Source of the DNA: Puccinellia tenuiflora
Taxonomy: Eukaryota > Streptophyta > Magnoliopsida > Poales > Poaceae
DNA length: 64,000 nucleotides
Assembly: GCA_012064385.1 (NCBI GenBank)
Contig: QRDG01002527.1
Location: 372,001-436,000 of the forward strand
Direction of reading: 5' to 3'
This document shows positions 59,090 to 64,000 of this stretch, one piece after another. Under the pieces are notes generated by a model. It worked only from the letters and a program-made list of their open reading frames with translations. It searched no databases and was not told the origin of the DNA. A program made the position numbers and the translations under genes. The number at the start of each line of letters is the position of its first letter. The first letter of the stretch is position 1.

Positions 59090-60097
59090 ATGAAGTCGTT
59101 TGCCTTCAAAGGGGTGACTTATAAAAGGTGGCGCATGAGAGCAGTGTACTGATTCCAAAACATGAACTGCTATGACGCCATCAAAGGCAAGCCTGAGGGC
59201 GATCTTACTCATGCACAGGAGGAGGCCTTTGTTAAGCTTGATACCCTATTTAAGGGAGCCCTTCTCAGTGTTCTTGACGATTTCATTGTGGACTTGTATA
59301 TGTCGTTTGACAATGGCACGGACATGTGGGCTGCGCTCGAGGCCAAGTTTGGTGCCTCGGACGCTGGCAGCGAGTTGTATGTCATGGAGCAATTCTATGA
59401 CTACAAGATGACTGAAGAGCGTACTGTTGTTCAACAAGCTCATAAAATTCAGTCACTCGCTAACAAACTTGAGCACTTTAACTGTGTGTTGACGGACAAG
59501 TTTGTTGCCGGTGGCATTATTGCTAAGCTTCCATCTTCATGGAGCAACTTTGTTACTTCTCTGAAACACAAGAGACAAAAAATTTCTGTTTCGGATCTCA
59601 TTGGGACTCTTGATGTTGAGGAGAAGGCTATAGCAAAGGACACACGTGCTCGAGTTGCCGAGGCTGGTTCTAGTGCCCACGTGGTACAGAATAAAAATTA
59701 CCAGCAGCCCAACAAGTTCAAAAACAATAAGAACAAATCTAGGGGCAAAGGCAAGTATGATGGAACGCACAAGCCGTCGCAGCCTACCAACTTCAACAAG
59801 AACAATAATAAGCAGCAGCCAAGGAAGGGATCATGCCATATTTGGGGTGATCCAGGCCACTGGGCTCCTCGTTGTCCCAACCGCCATGATGCGTGTGAAG
59901 CTGGGAACGGTGGCCAGACTGCCAATGTTGTCATTGGCGACACTGTGATGAAAGAATCTGGGTACAGTATAGTTCCTACTATTCTTTTAGTTTGTCATTC
60001 TCCTGAATGGTTGATTGACACTGGTGCTAATGTACATGTTGCGATGATGCCTCCATGTTTTCATCTTACCAGGTCAAAGGGACTTCTCCCGTGCTGA
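59090..60097 (+). pseudogene. copia gag with early stop and lost zinc-knuckle cysteine
   Basis: Frame from ATG 59090 encodes the gag lead (KSFAFKGVTYKRWRMRAVY), then a TGA at 59150-59152 where relatives would have Trp. After the stop it reads on through the capsid-like part (LYVMEQFYDYKM, LEHFNCVLTDKFVAGGIIAK) and a Lys/Asn-rich region. The CCHC zinc knuckle is CHIWGDPGHWAPRC: the second Cys is Trp (TGG at 59843). The protease start WLIDTGAN is in the same frame at about 60010, but the frame is lost soon after. The intended start could lie further upstream. Confidence 0.85.
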
Positions 60098-62938
60098 TGG
60101 GGAACGGGTCACATACTTTTGTTAGTGGTGTTGGTACGGTCGATCTGAAGTTACTTCGGGAAAGATCGTGCGCCTGAAGAACGTTCATCATGTGCCCTCC
60201 ATCAATAAGAATCTCGTCAGCGGTTCACTCCTATGTCGAGATGATTTTAAGTTGGTATTTGAGTCCAATAAAGTTGTAATTTCTAAGTATGGACAATTTG
60301 TTGGAAAAGGCTATGGGTGTGGAGGCTTGTTCCGCCTGTCTTTGTCAGATATTTGCACTAAAGTCGTTAATCATGTTTGCCATGATAATGAGCCTAATAT
60401 TTTGCATTCACGACTTTGTCATATTAACTTTGAGTGCATGACGCGATTAGCCAATATGAGATTAATTCCGAAATTCACCACTGTCAAAGGTTCCAAGTGT
60501 CAAGTATGTGTTCAAGCTAAACAACCGTGCAAGTCCCATAATACTGCGGAGGCAAGAAACTTGCCACCACTGGAGCTTATACATTCTGATCTTTGTGAGA
60601 TGAATGGCATGTTGACTAGAGGTGGAAAGAAATATTTCATGACGCTGATCGATGACTCCACTCGTTATTTCTATGTATATCTTTTGAAATAAAAAGATGA
60701 AGCTTTAAATTATTTCAAGATCTATAAAGCTGAAGCAGAGAACCAAATTGATCGAAAGATTAAGAGGCTTAGGTCCGATTATGGTGGAGAGTATTTTTCC
60801 AACGAATTTGATTTTTTTGTGTGCGGAATATGGTATAATCCACGAGAGGACGCCTCCATATTCACCTCAATCAAATGGGGTAGCCGGAAAAAAGAACCGA
60901 ACTCTAACTGATTTGGTTAACGCCATGTTAGACACATCGGGTCTCTCCAAGGCATGGTGGGGGGAGGCGCTAATTACCGTGTGTCATGTCCTAAACCGAG
61001 TTCCCACAAAGAATAAAACCATGACTCCGTTTGAGGAATGGGAAAGGAAAAAATTGAAACTCTCTTACCTACGTACTTGGGGTTGTTTGGCTAAAGTCTA
61101 TATACCAATTCCCAAGAAGCGAAAGCTTGGACCAAAAACCGTAAATTGTGTTCTTCTGGGTTATGTTTTTCACAGCATTGGTTATAGATTTTTGATAATA
61201 ATATCTAAGGTATCCGACATGCATGTTAGTATAATTATGGAGTCGAATGATGCGACTTTCTTTAAGAACATATTTCCTATGAAGGATATGTCTGGCTCAT
61301 CTAATCAGGAGATACCTTTTTCATCAAGTCAGGATTTAATTGCAATTCCTGAATCCACCATTTCGATAGAACACGTTGAGAATCCAGTGGAGGATGAAAA
61401 TGAAGCTCCTGTTAGGAGCAAGAGACAGAGGATTGTAAAGTCCTTTGGTGATGATTTCATTGTGTACCTCGTGGATGACACACCCAACACCATTTCAGAA
61501 GCTTATGCATCTCTTGATGCTGACTACTGGAAGGAAGCCGTCCGTTGCGAGATGGATTCCATTTTGGCTAATGGTACTTGGGAAATCACTGATCGTCCTT
61601 ATGGGTGCAAACCTGTAAGATGTAAGAGGGTGTTTAAGAAAAAAATTAGGCCCAATGGTACAATTGAAAAGTACAAGGCAAGGCTTGTGGCCAAGGGTTA
61701 TACCCAGAAAGAAGGTGAAGACTTCTTTGATACTTACTCACCTGTGGCCAGGTTGACCACTATTCGAGTGCTACTTTCATTGGCTGCCTCACATGGTCTT
61801 CTCGTTCATCAAATGGACGTTAAGACGGCTTTCCTTAATGGAGAGTTAGATGAGGAAATTTATATGGATCAGCCAGATGGTTTCGTAGTACCCGGTCAGG
61901 AAGGCAAGGTGTGTAAGTTACTAAAATCTTTATTTGGCCTTAAGCAAGCTCCTAAGCAATGGCACGAAAAGTTTGAAAGAACTTTGACTGCTGTTGGCTT
62001 CATTGTAAACGAAGGTGACAAGTGTGTGTACTATTTCCATGATGGGGGCGAGGGAGTTATTCTTTGTCTGTATGTCGACGACATACTGATATTTGGAACA
62101 AACCTTGATTTAATCAAGGAAGTTAAAGATTTTTTATCTCGTTGTTTTGAGATGAAGGATCTAGGAGTAGCTGATGTTATTTTGAACATTAAGCTGCTGA
62201 GAGATGATGATGGTGGGATTACTCTGCTTCAGTCTCACTATGTGGAAAAGGTCTTGAGTTGTTTTGGGTACAGCGACTGCAAGCCTTCTCCAACACCATA
62301 TGATCCTAGTGTGTTGCTTCGAAAGAATCGACGAATTGCTAGAGATCAACTAAGATATTCTCAGATTATTGGCTCGCTTATTTATTTGGTGAGTGCCACT
62401 AGGCCTGACATCTCTTTTTTCCATGAGCAAATTGAGCCGGTTTGTTTCAAATCCGGGAGATGATCATTGGCATGCGCTTGAGAGGGTTATGCGCTATTTA
62501 AAAGGCACTGCGAGCTATGGGATTCACTATTCCGGTTATCCAAGGGTACTGAAAGGTTATAGTGATTCAAATTGGATATCTGATGCTGATGATATTAAGA
62601 CCACCAGTGGTTATGTTTTTACACTTAGTGGTGGCGCTGTTTCCTGGAAATCTTGCAATCAGACCATTTTAACCAGATCAACTATGGAAGCAGAACTCAC
62701 AGCACTAGACACATCCATTGTTGAAGCAGAGTGGCTTCGTGAGCTCTTAATGGACTTATCTGTGGTTGAAAAACCAATACCCGCCATCCTTATGAACTGT
62801 GATAATCAAACTGTGATTGTTAAGATAAACAGTTCGAATGATAATATAGTCATCAAGACATGTGAAGAGGAGATTGAAATATGTCCGAAAATTAAAGAAC
62901 TCCGGAGTTATTACGTTGGATTATATCCAAACGTCTAA
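60098..62938 (+). pseudogene. copia pol (integrase, reverse transcriptase, RNase H), broken
   Basis: Segments in order: protease/integrase zinc region (60168-60692; ..LHSRLCHINF.., LIHSDLCEM), a TAA at 60690-60692, a frameshift in a T run near 60815, integrase core end with SPQSNGVAGKKNRT (the usual Glu of this motif is replaced by Gly-Lys), reverse transcriptase (HQMDVKTAFLNGEL, LYGLKQAP-like, LYVDDILIF) and, after a second T-run frameshift near 62415, RNase H (GYSDSNWISD, TRSTMEAELTAL). The reverse transcriptase catalytic YVDD is intact, but the polyprotein is not. Confidence 0.92.
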
Positions 62939-63570
62939 AAATTTGTCAGATCCCTTCACAAAGGGTCTATCACGTAATTTGATAGATAATGCATCTAAGG
63001 AAATGGGTTTGAGACCCACTTTATGAGTTGTCCACAGTGGTAACCTACTCTATGTGATCGGAGATCCCGTGAAGTAGAAGTGGGAGACAAGCTGTTGGTC
63101 AACTGGGAGGAGAGTATTCCTTAATATTATTTATCCCACTCAGATAGAATACTCTCATGTTCCTGATCTGTATGACAGGTTGATATTTATCTTAATGTGT
63201 TCCGATTGACTTAATTCTATAAGCGAAGATGTTGTCCTAGAGAGCATCTTTTGAGGAACACACCTATATGAGTCTGACTATTAAACGTCGCAGTCTATGA
63301 GAGTTGGGTTCTCTCTAGTAAGCTCATGAAAGGTTTTGGAGTATGACATATAATCTCCACCCGCGGGATAGCCTTGCGGCAGCCTAGTATCGGTCTAGAC
63401 GTTATGTGAATCTAGTATCGCAGAAAAATTATAGTTCAAGGCATAATCCACTATAAAGTTGTGAACTAGCGTAGCGTAATGTTCTAAGTGGAAGTTCAAC
63501 TTAACAGTCTCCACTAAGCATCGGTATATAAACAATGTTTTGGAACTTAAATGATGACATGAGGCAATGA

Positions 63571-63585
63571 GACTTTGTGGGGGAT
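63571..63585 (+). other. Polypurine tract of the copia element
   Basis: GACTTTGTGGGGGAT directly precedes the 3' LTR start TGTTGG; the G run is the usual plus-strand priming site. Confidence 0.7.
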
Positions 63586-64000
63586 TGTTGGAATTTAATA
63601 GTATTTACTAGTGGACCATTGGCCCAATAGGCTAATAAATTCTGAAATTCTCATGTCCCATTCATGCATGCAAGTGGTGGGACTAAAGTTTAGTCCCATA
63701 CTGCTAGTTCGATGAGAGTTGCACCAGCTTATACGGTGAGGTCTACTAGAACTTGTATAAGCATAGAAAAGAGAGAGAATAAGAGAATGCCACACGCGCG
63801 CTACTCCTCCGCCGCCCGCCTCGTCACGACACGTCACGACACGACGCGCCGCGGGTTGCGGGAATGTGCCGAGCCGATGGCTATCTTTTTGCTGTTCGGG
63901 AAAATTAATGAGTCAATTAATTAGTAATTAACGGACGCGTTAATCACTCAGCCGTTTCTGATTCTTTCGGATCGTGGGGCTGTTACCGACTCGAACGTGG
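63586..64000 (+). repeat. 3' LTR of the copia element, partial
   Basis: First 415 bp of the 3' LTR, cut by the window edge. It contains an 11-13 bp insertion (extra CACGACACGTCACGA-type repeat near 63827) relative to the 5' LTR. Confidence 0.9.

Larger units (their letters stand above)
58084..64000 (+). mobile_element. Degenerate Ty1/copia retrotransposon (3' LTR truncated by window)
   Basis: Order LTR, gag, protease, integrase, reverse transcriptase, RNase H, LTR is the copia arrangement. The 5' LTR starts TGTTGAAATTT at 58084 and the 3' LTR starts TGTTGGAATTT at 63586, preceded by a purine-rich tract. Multiple stops and frameshifts make it non-autonomous. The 5-bp target duplication cannot be verified because the right end is outside the window; the left flank is GTTTC. 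Confidence 0.95.

Overview
This is nuclear DNA from a grass, most likely a Triticeae species (wheat, barley, rye or Aegilops group). The evidence is: intron-rich plant genes, a strong 5'-to-3' GC decline in coding exons, Stowaway elements with CTCCCTCCG termini, a CACTA element with GCCGACGGC subterminal repeats, and an LTR that resembles the Sabrina/WHAM gypsy type as I remember it. The species assignment is inference. I see no bacterial-style operon, CRISPR array or phage.

Conventional genes. (1) 1-149, minus: the first 49 codons of a secreted PR-1 (CAP superfamily) defence protein, cut by the window edge. (2) 3456-3529, minus: tRNA-Asn(GUU). (3) 4403-5401, plus: an intronless gene for a 332-residue multi-pass membrane protein. 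(4) 7325-11893, minus: a DHHC palmitoyltransferase (PAT19-22 type), nine coding exons, about 616 residues, with one GC-AG intron. (5) 28008-37526, minus: a class II formin (PTEN-like + FH1 + FH2), seventeen coding exons, about 1,638 residues. Exon joins were worked out by hand; in both multi-exon genes every exon length and phase closes.

The rest is transposon-rich intergenic DNA. 0.65-2.6 kb: a probable non-autonomous transposon with an RNase H-like fragment. 2.8-3.4 kb: a 167-bp tandem array ending in a fold-back beside the tRNA. 14.3-20.5 kb: a gypsy-type LTR split by a 4.8-kb non-coding LTR-like block. 21.4-24.3 kb: a decayed gypsy element. 38.3-43.0 kb: a segmental duplication with a CACTA transposon, carrying a 5S-rRNA-like motif, in one copy only. 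44.0-46.4 kb: a Mutator-like MITE abutting a Harbinger-like element that holds a dead ORF. 46.7-52.1 kb: no gene recognised. 52.1-57.0 kb: a cluster of DNA transposons with clear target-site duplications (Stowaway, two Mutator-like MITEs, a hAT element and a Pack-MULE-like element). 58.1 kb to the end: a degenerate Ty1/copia retrotransposon whose 3' LTR runs off the window.

The genes do not form a functional cluster: an apoplastic defence protein, a membrane S-acyltransferase, an actin nucleator and an uncharacterised membrane protein are simply neighbours. I did not find a convincing undescribed biological system. The most unusual observations are the 5S-like motif inside the CACTA element, two duplicated segments that record transposon insertions together with their empty sites, the tandem array with fold-back next to the tRNA, and splice-site oddities in the formin and palmitoyltransferase genes.
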